Program-made: the position numbers and the translations under genes
In this document: piece after piece, positions 44,633 to 57,900 of the stretch
How the letters are laid out: every line of letters begins with the position of its first letter
Numbering within the stretch: the stretch's first letter is position 1
NCBI GenBank assembly: GCA_038496675.1
Contig: CM076652.1
Location: forward strand, 3,346,535-3,410,534
DNA from: Rachycentron canadum
Taxonomy: Eukaryota; Chordata; Actinopteri; Carangiformes; Rachycentridae
DNA length: 64,000 nucleotides
Direction: 5' to 3'
Notes under the pieces: model-generated
What the model saw: the letters and a program-made list of their open reading frames with translations, nothing else
Databases searched by the model: none
What the model was told of the DNA's origin: nothing

Positions 44633-45746
44633 TTACTGCTGAGGGACAGTAAAGTTGGAAGCCTTGCCCAGAGGAAGAGTGACCTCTACTGGAAATGTAC
44701 TGTCCCCTGCAGCCAGATAAGATACTGAACCAAAGGCATGGCATCTAATTTCACATCAATCCTGCATAAAGGATAAAATGTTTAGCTTTGGTTGAACAGT
44801 TTTAGAGGGGATTCAACTTCATGATCATTTATGAGGATGTGGTTTGTGATGCTGTTTCAGAGTTTGTTATTTAGTCTACTGACAAAACTGAAAATTATTA
44901 ACTCCAAAGGTTTATTGTAGGACTGTTGTTGACATTAGATACTTGCAGACGAACAAGAATATGAAATCCTTAGAAGTCCCTGTCTGTCTTCATAGGCTCA
45001 TCACTTATTCTCAATGACGAGAGGCTCATTTAGTTTCAAGTTTGGAAGAGCTATGCCAAGAATTGCACAATGTCAACTAACTACATATATTATAAAAGGT
45101 CTAAATTTTCCACCACAAGATGCAACAAAATCTAACAGGAATCTAATGGGGGGGATATGTCAGCCAGACAGTCTCATCTGTGTGTGGAGGCTTAAGATTA
45201 ATTGACTACATTTCAGTATTTTCTCTCAGCATAAAAATGAGGAAACAAATCCAGCGTTTAAACATCTAAACTACCACTCACCTGCTATAATCAACAAAGC
45301 CAAACGGTGGAGGCCAAGTGGTCCCATCTTCCTTTTCCAGAGCTGCACCTGAAATAAAAATACATGCTAATGCTAGTGCTAATACTGCCTATTTAGTTAG
45401 CATTAAATAGCATAAAGGCTTTTTAACGTCCGGCCTTGAGTGTAGTCTGGCCAATCAGTAAAACGCTAATATTAACTCTATCTAACGTGAAAAACAGCCA
45501 CTAGTAAGCAAAGAGTGAGCATTTAGAGCTAAGTTATGGCATTAGCTTGTTTTAGCTAAACCGCTAACGTCAGCTAACTGCATCACAATAAGGCTGCGAA
45601 GGACAGACAGCCACAGCGCAGCATGGGGCTTTTGTAGATACGATATTAGGGTAAATTTGACTCACCACTAGAGTGCGGTTAAACTTCACCCTTCCACCTT
45701 TGTCGTCATCCTCTTTCTGTGGCTTGACAACCGGAGGTATGGCCAT
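44633..45746 (-). CDS. Candidate small spliced gene divergent from asz1 (unrecognised product)
   Basis: Three minus-strand segments have good splice sites and keep one frame: 45746-45666 (ATG GCC..., donor GTG|gtgagt), 45348-45282 (acceptor tatttcag, donor GCAG|gtgagt) and 44706-44633 (acceptor ggctgcag, stop TAA). They give 73 residues: MAIPPVVKPQKEDDDKGGRV, then KFNRTLVVQLWKRKMG..., a hydrophobic LHRLALLIIAG, and a tail ending NFTVPQQ. The middle segment is also open in another frame (ALEKEDGTTWPPPFGFVDYS), which would run on through the third segment to a stop at 44483-44481. That frame would need a different upstream donor (AAAG|gtggaa, weak). I do not recognise either product. It could equally be a noncoding divergent transcript or alternative 5' exons of cftr. 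Confidence 0.25.
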
Positions 45747-45855
45747 TAATTAGGCCGGTTGACGCAGCTGGACGTGATCACCGCCCCCTCACCTGCCGCG
45801 GATCCCCCCCCAACGGCAGCGAGCGAGCGGGCGGGCGGGACGGTTGGTCGGAAAT
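45747..45855. promoter_or_regulatory. Probable asz1 promoter, possibly bidirectional
   Basis: GC- and CpG-rich interval (CCGCCCCC at about 45781-45788, then GCGAGCGAGCGGGCGGGCGGGA at 45819-45840) with GC-box-like motifs on both strands and no TATA box. It lies directly before the asz1 ATG and, on the other side, the start of the divergent candidate. Confidence 0.5.
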
Positions 45856-45963
45856 ATGGGCAGCTTCATGGATTACGCCTTCCCGGCAGGAGATGAAAGC
45901 GACGCCAGTAACGACGAATGGGACATCGGGTGCTCTTCGAATAAAAATTCAACCTGCATCGAG
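45856..45963 (+). CDS. asz1: asz1 exon 1 (coding part)
   Basis: Residues 1-36: MGSFMDYAFPAGDESDASND, EWDIGCSSNKNSTCIE. 108 nt; donor GAG|gttaat. The E..EDD.W.IG-like acidic motif matches the ASZ1 N-terminus. Confidence 0.88.
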
Positions 45964-48900
45964 GTTAATTTTTTTAATAAAATATGCTTCGTGTTTACGC
46001 TCATAGAAACCGCCGCCGATGTTAGCTAGCAGCATCCGGATTACGCTCACTAGCTAACATGAGATGTTATAGACCGTATAAAATAATAGTAACAAGAGTA
46101 AATCAATACGCTGGCAAAATTAGACACGGCCATGTAGTTAATTTAGTATAAAGAAGTAATTTTATCGGTAATGGAGAGAGGCGTAAACCGCCCCTCTCAC
46201 CGTTCATTGTCATTAACGTTAGCTGTTTGTTGCGCATTAGCAAAATTGCGTTGGGCTCAGATTTAAGTGTGTATTACTGGCAACAACTAGCGCTAAGTTA
46301 ATGCCTCAACACTGAGTAAATAACATTAACCATTTATTAATACATATCATATCTGATTCCTGTCTGAATGGGAATGATTTCAAATCAAATTTTCGATGTT
46401 AGCTAGCTGGGTAAACAACGATTCAAACGATCCCCTTCAGCAGTTTCTTCATTGTTTCTGATTTATGTCCATGTTTTTGACTTCCTAACTGTGTCTTGAC
46501 TCTAGTCTACATACTAATTATAAGTAAGTAAACGAAATTGTGAGTATGGTATTTGTTGCTAATTGTAAGGCTAGTTCTGCCCCAAAAGGCCACTATCAAT
46601 ATAAATAAAGGAGCTAATCACAACTTCACAACTCAAAATAAAGTTAGTGATACAGGTGAGGAGAAGGTCTTGGTTTAAATTCATTAAACCATTTAGTTTT
46701 GTCCTCAATAAGTTACATTTGTTTTGATTTGTATTGTCATCATTAAAAGGATGTTAATGTTCATAACTGACGATATTAAATAAATGGGAAAAAAGGATGT
46801 GCATGGTAGAGCGATCATAGCTGATAATAGTTTCTTATTAACACGAAGATGGACCCAAAAAACAAACAAAACCCACAAAATGTAAGTTTCTTTATTCATG
46901 GAAGTGTGACTAGTATATGGATTTAGTTGTATTTAGCTTTGTTGCATCTCTGAAAGGTACATAAATTGATTGTACTGTACACTTATTACAAAAACAGTAT
47001 CAATATTGGTATTTAATGTATAGTGTAAGTTTGTATGATGGAATTGGCGCACATCTTAGATGACATACTCTGGGGACTTTCTCAAAATGATTAAAAAAAT
47101 AAAAATCTGTTGTTGCTGTCTAACACCTAATGGTAAAGTATGGTACATATCTCCTAAATATGAGTCTTGCTCCATATTCTCCTATATTCATAAGTGGCAC
47201 TCATAAGTGGCATTTTGGCCACTTTTCCAGATCTAATTTTGGAGTAACATGATCCTTGGTTTATTTATTCTGATCCTTCCCCATTTTCACAGGATCTGGA
47301 TTCTGGTGTACCACATGCAGAAGATAATGTATCACTGTTGAAAAGAGCCATCAGTAATGGAGACACTGAGACTGTGGAACAGCTGTTGGATAACGGCAAG
47401 TGTCTACATTTGTGACACAACTTAACAACTGACAGAGAATAATAAGACAATATCTAGTTGTAACAAAATTTTGGATTTTTCATTGATGTTTCTATTGCCA
47501 TGGGTACTTATTTTTGGATGGATATGTGTATATAAAAAAGCTTAATTTAGACACACTTCCCTATTGAAGTGTGTCCAGATTTCTGACTGTCACTGCATAC
47601 ATACATACACCCCACTTATCGTCTATAAAGTTAGTTCAGAAGCAGTTGTAGGAGTAGGTGGGGGTTGTCTTATAATGAGGAATGTATAATCAGGTCAACA
47701 TCATAGATAAAGATGTCTGAATTTATAAAATGGCAGCGAGGACTAGTCAGAGTTGGACTTAACTATCCTTTTGCAGCTGGGTGGTTGATTTCTTAATCCT
47801 ACATGAAACGGTTTTGCGAGAAATTGTTCTGCAGACATTAAAGGGGATAGGAAAAACAAATATTTAATAAAGGAAATTCAAAGAAACAGGGCCTGATTTT
47901 GTGTGTGTCTGGGCAATATGTGTATGTGCACTTGAGGGGATTAAGCACAGATTTACTTTTTATGTAATCACTTCATTGCCTCACTTACAATTTCACTTAA
48001 TTTGATCCTTTTGGTGTGGACAGGCATGGACGTGGAGACCAGGCTTGGCTTTGAATGGACTCCTCTCATGTGTGTCGTCAGTGTGGCTAATTATGACCTG
48101 GCCAAACTGCTACTGGACAGAGGGGCCAGAGCCAACTTCAGCAAAGGTCAGGCCATTATAGATCACTATTCTGTTTTTGTAAAACAGGAATTAGGCTGAC
48201 AAATTCATACTATTTTATATTGGTGGTGCACAAGGCTCCAGTGACCTCTATGTGATCCCTCACCCACCACCTCTCAGAAAAATAAACTAGGGCAGAAAGT
48301 GAGATTAGGCAACACCATTACATCGCTGCCTTCCAGACTTGGATATGAAACAGCCATACCTAATCCTCACGACGGTTCCTGTTGCGTTGGTGTCCAACTA
48401 TTCTTCCCCATGGCACATTTTTTCAATTTCCTCACCTGCTGCAGCCAAAAACTGGGGGACCAATTGGGCCTTCATCTGACATTACTTAATGGTGATGACG
48501 CCAAAGAGGAACTTGTGCAGAAACACACTTCTTATCCATTGAGTTGTTTTTAAGTTCATGCACACAGCACCGCCATCTCAAAGCGATTAAAAATTGAAGG
48601 CATCTGTTGGATTGAGGTCAGTCTGGGTAAAACAGGCATGTCGAAAGAACTTTTCCTTGTTAAGAAAATTGCGGTCATACATACACATAAAAACCATGAA
48701 TCCTGTTGGAAAAAGCAGTTACAGGATCCCCCACAAACATGAAACAATTTTGCAGTTATTCCAGGACTTCACAATGTAGAGTGAAATATGATGGTTTAAC
48801 GACAGCTCCACTCCATCTTCTTTTCCATCTAAATCACACTGAATGACCAGTCTGTGGTCACAGGAATATTACTGTAATTCTGACTGGTAAACTACTGATT

Positions 48901-51900
48901 GATTGTAATGCTGTTAATATTGTTATCTGCTACTATTTACGTTGGTCAGCAAAAACAATAAGAGAGTAAATGATTTTTTTTGTAGTCAACAAATTTGAGG
49001 ATTTTCTATTTTATATCATTTCAAATTAAATATATTTGAGCTGTTGGTCAGATAGTGAGACCCGCAGTGGAGATGAACTGCTTAGATGTGTCTGGTGTCC
49101 AGGGTTATTTTCAGAATTGTTTGTTGTTTATTTAAACAAATTAATGATTAATATATTTGAGCAAATAACATAACAAAGAACACTACATCTGATGAGTCAG
49201 CAGTTTATAGTTGACAGTAGTTTGTGTACTGGGCGGCAGAGTGAGGCAGTAAGAAGACATTATTTTAAGACACTGAATTCTTAATTTTCCTGAGTATTCA
49301 ACGGAAACCCTCCTGTGGCCCCTGAAAGTCCCCAGACCCCAGTTTGGAGCCACAGCACCAGTCATGCTGTCGATATCTGATGTCAATTAATTCTCCGTCC
49401 ACACACTTTCTGTCTGTGTCTATGTGTGTGTTAGTGTGTGTGACTGATTTCACATGGTCTCGGCATCTGATGCTTGAGGCAGATTAAGGAAACAATTAAA
49501 CAGGAAGATGACGTGTGGTCACGTCCTGATGGCCTTTGTCCAAGCACCGTGGCTGAGTGCAGGAATGCACAAGTGATTGATAACGGTCACCATGCTGCTG
49601 TCATACACTCTCACCAATTCTCAGGCCTCAGATTTATTTACTCCAGCCCTGTGTAGACGCAAACCAGGCAGTCTGGTTTACACCCACACACATAATATAA
49701 ACACACACACTTGCACTCAGATATGGAGCTAAACATGCACAGCCACAACGGCACAGGAACTCACATGCAGATGTAGGGGCCTAGGTATACATGCACACAC
49801 AGGAAAACACACAAATGCATTTAGATACGCACGATGATACACACAGGTTAGGGACTTGCTCATTGGCGGAACAAAACAGGAACGGAGAGCATTGCCATGC
49901 GTCTTTATCAGGATAAGATAAGGAGACGACTGCTCTGAAGTCACGGTCCCATAAAGACCGCTACACTTCCTGATGCCAGATAAACAGCTATCCATCTCCA
50001 TCACCAGGTCCTCATCCAGGTGTTTTTTTTTTTTTTTTTTTATAACAGCATGATGTATTGACTTCATTGGGATGAAAAAAAAATGACAGTTCTCATCCCT
50101 TTAAATAATTTTGTTAAATAGTTTATTTACAATTTACTAATAATGATGATTAATGCCTATAAATTTTTATGTCCTAATGAGGGATATAAACAATATATGC
50201 CTCTGTGTTTTCTGTGAATACAAGGAGTCGACCAATATGTTTTGTTTTTTTTAAGGGCTGTAAAAACCTTCAGCCTTTTTTGGGTTAATTCATTCTCTCA
50301 ATCGCTAGTTTGAAGTCTTCTTCAATACAACATGAATTTTTTAATTGATGATCCCATTTAGAGGAAAATAGACCATAAAGCAGGGGATGCATTAGGGCAT
50401 GGCCACCATGTGATTGACAGATTGTACCAGAGAAAGCTTCTCCTCCAAATATGGTTTCCTCTGGTTTCAAAAAAGAGACATGGCGACAGCCAATTCACAA
50501 ACTCGAGGCTTCAAAATGGTAATTCACAAACCATTGTGGGATGCCACTGTCACTGTGGGTTTCCATTCGGTCTCATCTCCAGTTACTGGAGTTTCTGTCA
50601 CTGTAGCATTTATAGCTGCTCTGTCTCAACACAGTTAACGCTGCTATTTTCCTCATCACAATGAGCAACTACCTGCTTTTTACATTTAAACTTAGTTCTG
50701 CTAAGTCACTGAGAGCTCTCTGCTCCTTTTAGTGACTTGCTCATTGGTTTTTGAACTTTATGAGAAAGTTTAAACTTTTATAAGGGAAAAAAATGGGAAA
50801 GTCTTAATGCGGCTCTAAAAGGGTTAATGGTCATTTTTTGTGTCTAAAACTCCTCACATCCTTTTGAATTGGTGCTGGCCTGTTGCTAAAGATTAAGTGT
50901 GTTATAATATCGTGATGACCCTTCTTCACACCGTCCACAGATCACTGGACCGTGCTCATGGCCAGCTGCACAGCATCTGCCAGTGAAGACAAAATTGTTC
51001 GCTGCGTGGAGCTTCTGCTGTGCAGAAACGCAGATCCCAACATGGTGGACAGGTGAGGTGGTGGTGGGGTGGGGGTGCAGATGTGTACAGATGTGTTTCA
51101 GGTCATAATGTTTATGGGATTTTCAACACAGTACGAACTTCACACCCCCATTGATGCAGGCCAAGTAAAAACACTCCAGATTTGACTTAAACAGGGGCGA
51201 GAAAACAACAGAGGTGCTGGATCAAATTTCCTTTGATGGCTCTCGTTATGTTCAGCTGCCATGTGGTAGCATTATGCACCACAGTGCTCCATACAGAGTA
51301 TATTTGTGTTTTGTTTGGAATGTCCTGTTATGGCATGTGCATGTACAGACGGGTTTCAGACAGACAGACAGACAAACAAACACACACAGTGAAAGGGCTG
51401 GGTGGGAGGATTTTTACACACTTGGATGGAGCCCAGTAAGCATGGTCTTGGTCACTTGTAGGTCCAAATGTCCAATGGTCACGGGGGTTGAAAAACCATG
51501 TTATACCTTATTAAAATGCCAAATTTCTTTGGCTTTCATCAAAATTCAGCAAACTGGAACAAAATACAAGTCTCTGTCTCATTGTCATTTTAATCTGCAC
51601 ACGATGTCCATGTTTAACCACTATGGACTACGAAATAACCTGCATTTATATGGTGCTTTTTGACACTTTTTGACCACTCAGGGCTTTGCAATTGAGGCCA
51701 CATTCATACAGAACATCTACCATACATACAAGTGCATCTCAAGAAATTTGAATATTGTGGAAATTTAATTCAAAAAGTGAAACTTCCTTATATTCTAGAT
51801 TCTTTGCACATATATTGAGATATTTAAAGCCTTTTGTTTAAATTGTGATTATTATGGCTTTTAGCTCAGAAAGATGAAAAATCCAATATTTCAAAATATT

Positions 51901-54900
51901 TGAATATATTTGAATACAGCGTGACATGGAGACAATCAGCCTGTGACTCTGCTGAGGCCTAATTTAAGCCCAGCAGCCTGGTTTCTGTGCCTCTCTACTC
52001 TTCCTCCAGACTCTGGAACCTAGATTTCAAATTACAAAAAAAAAAAAAGAAATTAACTATTCCATGATATTCACTTTTTTTTTTTTTTAGATGCATCTGT
52101 ACACATGCATACGCTGATGGATCAGCCATCAGGGGATCGAACCATTGACCTTTCTAATAAGTGGATGATTTCCTCTACCTCCTGAGACACAGCCACCACT
52201 AGCATCCCCTTTTCCAGCCAAAACAAATAAGCTTTTGTTGTGGTGCATTATTATTATTTGTTAATTCTCTATGTGTATATATGTGACCGAATTGCCTCTC
52301 TCCATTCTTGAACGACCACCTTGTATTGAAAATTTAAAATGCTAGCTCCTTATTAGAGCTACATGTTACTCAAAGTCACACCAGGCGCAAAACATCAGCA
52401 GTCTGTAAATTGCACAGTTCAGCATCCATCCGTTCACCCCACAGGACCCCGACCTCCACTCAGCCACTTGCAATTAGAAAACTTAATAAGCTACATATGT
52501 AAAAATGCATATTTACTCTGTCAGGTGAAAGGTGGCAAATATGCTCCAGGAATACTTCAGAAACATCAGCAGTGGGAATATGGTAAAATTATTTTGCCAT
52601 AAATTAATACAAGTGACTGGGGCAGTTCTGGACCCATCAGGCTTTGCTGCAATTGGATGTAAACTCTGGTTTCCTGCCACATAAAAAATTCCATCTCGTG
52701 GAAAAGAATGAAGGGAGGTCACTCTTGAAGCACGTTTTACTGTTACCATCTGTGTCAAAGTGAGGATCCAGCCCCCAGTGGCTTTCTTGTTTAGCTTTCC
52801 CTAATCCCCTGTCACTCTGTCACTGCCAGTATGCCATTGCACTCACGACACATGCCGCCTGAGACCCCCCCCGATGACACACATGGACACGCTACAGTGT
52901 TAGAAAACTGATTGGTTCCTTCCCAGACAAAATATTTGATGCAAGGTAACAACACGCAGAAGGATGCAGATGAGAGAAGGAGGAGGAGGAGGAAGAGGAG
53001 GAGGAGGAGGGACCAAGGGCCCCCAACATTCAGAGCAAAAGGAGAATATGGGGTTCATGTGGGTCCAGAGGATAAACCCCTTCCTCCTCCTCCTCCTCCT
53101 CCTCCTCCTCATCGCTTCTTACGTCTGAATATCAAACCAATGATTAAGACCAGCTGCTTGTCCCTCTGTCTTAGTGTAAACAAGCGTTCTCTGTCATCCC
53201 TCAAAGTCCTGCAGGAGCACGATGCGGGGTCCATTTCCTCCATGTGTCCCTTTCTTTTGTTTATTTATAGTTTACATTCACTGTACTGATCTGTGTTGAC
53301 CGTAGTTGTGTTAAGGATGGAACATGCTTCTTCAGGCTGCACATACAGTAGGTCAGTGTGGACAGAGGTCAGCGAGACAGACGCAAGGCTGTTTCTTTTG
53401 TATTTGTACATCATTTAGGTTTTACATTTACACATTTTTCAAACTTGTTTCCAACACGAACCACAACAAACAGTATTCTTATTGGATGCACGGATTTGCA
53501 CAATGCTTTGTGTTAATTTGAGAGGGGTTTGTGTGTCTGCTTCTCCCTCTGAACCCTTATCTATATCTGCTGAAGCCCACTGACACATGGACAGAAATGT
53601 AATTTGAATACCCAATGATACAGATGTTTTAACAGATGTTTCAGAATTTGGATTATTGCCTTGTAGGTTTTTCACCGTACAAAGAATTTGTTTTATTGTT
53701 TGGCTGCAAAAACAGTAAATGTAGTAACACGGAAAAAATTAATTTAGACGAATATAAAATTATAAAGCACTGAAGGTATCAATTTAAATATAAATAGAAA
53801 AATGTAATCATAAAATAAAGTAAAATATCTGCAATAATTCTTTTGTATTCCTCTCTGCTATGAGTCTGGTCACAGAGTCAGAACCTGTATTGACACAGCT
53901 TTAGACTAGAACTGGACTGGACTTGGACTTGAGTGCTATTAGAGTTAATTTATTTGAGACTGGAATCCCTAACAACTTGACTGGGGACTGTAAAGCAAAA
54001 TCTTTCAAATCTGAAGTGTGAAAATCCACAAAATCCTGAAGTTTACAATAATCTGAGATGAGTAAGAGCCAAGCAGCTGCAAAGGGCTGAATATAGACAG
54101 CTTCAAGAGAAAAATGTCCTTTCACTGGAATGATCAGTATTCAGACACCTGAACCTTCATCTTGACTCTCAGTTTGCCTGTGAAGACTCATGACTTGACT
54201 TGAGCTCTGAGATGGTGACAACAAAACTGAACAGAATAATCATCAGTCAACAATAAAAAGCAGTTAGTTTATTAGAGCATGAAGCCAGCTAGTGCTGTCT
54301 GTGCATACCTTTCTAATTATTTTAGTTTTGTAAGTCAAGATGTAATCTTTTCAAGCCTTTATATAAAAGTAGTTAGTTTATGGTTCTCTGCAAGCCAGTT
54401 TGAAGCTTGTGTGTTTGGTTTGGCTTCGTGAGTCACATGGTTTTGGAAGTCATTCTTCTTCTAGTCCTGACACCAGACTAGACATTTACACTGAAATGTC
54501 TACATATCGATCAGGTCTTTGGGAAGCAGCCAAAACTCACAATCTGAAGGACACACACAATAAAACACACTGGAGCCTTATGTAAGTGACCTTGACACCT
54601 GTCTCACACTAAACCATCCTTGGGAAAGTACAGCAGCACGGGACATGAAATGAAATGAATGAATGTTGTCACTTAAATTGTTCTCATGAGTCAAAGAGGA
54701 AGTGGCAGATTGGTGGGAGTGGAGGAAATATGGCCGTTGGTTTATTTGTTTACGTTCAACATTAACTAAACTCAAGAGTTAAAGAAAGGTAATAGCTGGT
54801 ATTAAAACGCTCCGCACAGACTCACACCTACTTAACCAACATCACCAGTGGGGTAGATAATTTATTTGTACAATAGTCAACACGTCTGCTGCCAACGTTA

Positions 54901-57900
54901 TACAGATAACAGCAGAATGTCTCTGAATGACAGAGGAAAAAGTTGGCACTACTGTCTTGGAGGAGAAGGTGGATCTGACCTGCTCTGTAGTCTGTCCTGA
55001 TTGTCAGGCAGGTTGCCGTGTGTGGTACAGTCCTAATGTATACCCAACTTTATGGTTTATTTTCCTCTGGGAACCATGGACCATTATTTAAAAAAAATTG
55101 TGAATGAAGCCTGTGATAAAGGTAAAATTCGTCACTACTTTGTTGTGCATTGTTAGCACCACAATCGTTGTGGTGCTACAGAGACGCCCTAGCCAATAAA
55201 TGATATTCTCCAGACGTGAAGGAAAATGCTTGTATTTTTATTTTGAAAATCGCGCCACCCTAACGAACCGTATTGCGAGTGATAACATATTCCTGCTCTG
55301 TGCAACGCTTTTGTTCAAATGGTAATTATGGATTAGCCCTCCCTGCCTCTTTCTATTTCCCTCTCACACAGACCAGTTATTAAGAGTAATGGTAGTGATG
55401 AATTGCCTGTGGACTTTCCCACATCTTTGGATTGATGTATTTTTCTCACATGCTGTGTTTGAGCCTGAGGTAATAACAGAGACCATAGCTGAGGTTATTT
55501 ATATGCTCTGTTTGTTCAGGTGGAAGCAAACACGTGAACAACAATGGTCAAAGTTGTCAAAACCAGGTTTTCTATTTCACAGTAGTTTGCTGGTGAATTT
55601 CACTAAATGTGTGTTTGTGTGTGACCTTTAAAGGATGCCCTGTCTGTACTATCCAGCTTGTATCTTTATTTCTGTGTTCAAATGAATACTCCACTGAAAA
55701 TGTCCTGCAGATTCAAAATACTACTCAAAAGGTGGCTGTAAATTTTATTACTTGCAGAAGACAGGTGTTATGTCTGACACCAACTGAGCTGCTTTGTGTT
55801 AAAAAGAAAAAATACAAAGGGTTGATGTGGGTACTGGTGAAACAATGAGATACAATCATTTACTGTTAGTCACCAACAGTAGAATCAAATCAATCTATGT
55901 TCTTTGATTGGCCAGTGCATTGCTTCGCCTGATGTCATTGTGTTACAGTAAAAGTTGGGCAGAGTGGTCTAAAGCCAGTTGCAAACCAGAGTCAGTGCAG
56001 AAAAATGTATGAAATCATCCACAGAAACACTTCACTACATGCAGCCTAATCCACCTCTTCACCATTGGTCCTGTGAGCCGTGAGGAGCTAATGGTTTAAA
56101 ATAGTGTATATAGACAAAAGGATCAGCTGCAAGAAGCCAGATTGATTGTGCTGTAGGACTGGTTTTAAAAGTGGCTCAAAATCTGGAAACATTATCTACC
56201 ATGTCTCTGGGTTCAATCAAGTTAAGTCTTTTTTATATAGAATATCACAAATCTCCATCAACGGGGCTGTATAAGTTGCACAGCATCAAAACAACCTCCG
56301 TCACTCAGACAAGGAAAATAATACTCTCCAAATGGGGGAAGAGCAACATGGACAGTCAGGATGACAACAACATAGATTGGGAGGTTGTCATGAAACTTCA
56401 GGTGTCAACAACCTGAACCACATGAATTGTGACCATGACCATGAAGATCTGGACCATACAAACACATAAGGGGCAAAACCAAACACAAAGGGAGAGAGTG
56501 AGGAGGAGGCTGGGACTCCTGGAGGATGAGACATCGGAGGGCCAGCAGAAGGACAGAGGTCCCAGGATGGCCAGTGGTCCAGCCCAGAGAGCCTGAGTGA
56601 AGAGAGAGGACAGAGAGGAGAAAAGCACAACCTGGGCGGCACAGTGATTCACCTGCACTAAACTGTATGTACTAGGTTTATGGATTTACTGAGGCTGATG
56701 GGAGCAGATACCAGGCCTGAAGTAATCAAAGAATAAGCTACAAACTCAAATTTGTGGCATAAAGATGATTTTTAAGTTTGAGTCACCATTAAAAATGTCT
56801 TTAATGGTACAAGCTCATGCAGGGACTTTTCAGAGCCACGTTTTTTAAAGTCTCAAGGTGTTCATTTTGGTGGGGTTTTTTTCACACTTGTTCAAAAAAG
56901 GCATCCATTGATCCATTTATTAAGATGTTGCCAAGTCAGTAATCCTGTATGCTTGCGTTTCAGAGATTATGTGGTGTTTGCTGCACCCTGGTGGCTTCTC
57001 TCTACCATTGCGCCTATTTCCTCACCTTTCCTCACATCTTTCATCTCCTCATGACCTCGTTCTTCATTTAATTTAATTTCCTCCTCTTTTGTTGTCTTCT
57101 CGCCTCTTATCTCTTGTCTCCTTTTCTTGTCTCATGTCCTTTTCAGGTCACAGATGACCTGCCTGATGCTGGCAGCCAGGGATGGCTACAGTAAGGTCAT
57201 CAACCTCCTGTTATCCCACGGAGCAAACATCAATGTCCAGGATCACAATGGATACACGGTTTGTCTGTTCCCTCCATAGCAGGTCCCTCTGGTGCGAATC
57301 TGCAGGTTGCACTTTAGCACTGAACTTAGTTCAGGGTTTGATCATTTTTACTTAGTGTGTGGTATCTAGTTATAATGTTTTCTGTCAGGCTCTTGCTATA
57401 GCTGTGCAGTATGGCAGAGAGGAGGCAGTGCTAAAGCTCCTCCAGCTGGGAGCAGACAAAACCATAAGGACCAAGGCTGGAAAAAGCCCTGCAGACCTGG
57501 CGGTGGTCTTCAAACACACACAGGTAACTGTATATTTTTGATGCGTTCAGAAAGCATATTATCAGCAGTTTAGCATTTTTAGGTTCTTTTAATAATCTTA
57601 AGGAAAAATTATTTCAGTCTTTCTCAGGAAACCTGTAAAAAGACAAACCTTGTATCTAGTTAGAATCTGGTGCTTTAAAGTATGTCTTGTGTTACTTGAA
57701 TCTTAAATCATTGTGGTCTTTGTGATTAATAGATTTAACTATATAGTCCTCACACCGGTGTCTGTCGTCAGATATCCAGGATCCTGGCCTCTTCATCACA
57801 CATCTCCACTGTGCAGGCCTTTAGCTCCATGGAGGAGACCCTGTCTAAATTCTTTAAAACCAACACTGAACCTCCATCTTCCAAAGAAAGGTGAGACTAG

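Larger units (their letters stand above)
51053..57146 (+). other. asz1 intron 4 (6094 bp, longest in the window)
   Basis: Holds a SINE split by a TIR element (51638-52205), a GAGGAG...CCTCCT inverted repeat (52976-53112) and A-rich stretches. 56640-56740 repeats part of the sequence at 43680-43705 (GGCTGATGGGAGCAGAT). No exon found. Confidence 0.7.

Noticed and set aside
52976..53289. Plus-strand ORF with Arg- and Pro-rich runs
   Set aside because: Direct translation of the AGG/CCT simple repeats in an intron; no splice or family support.
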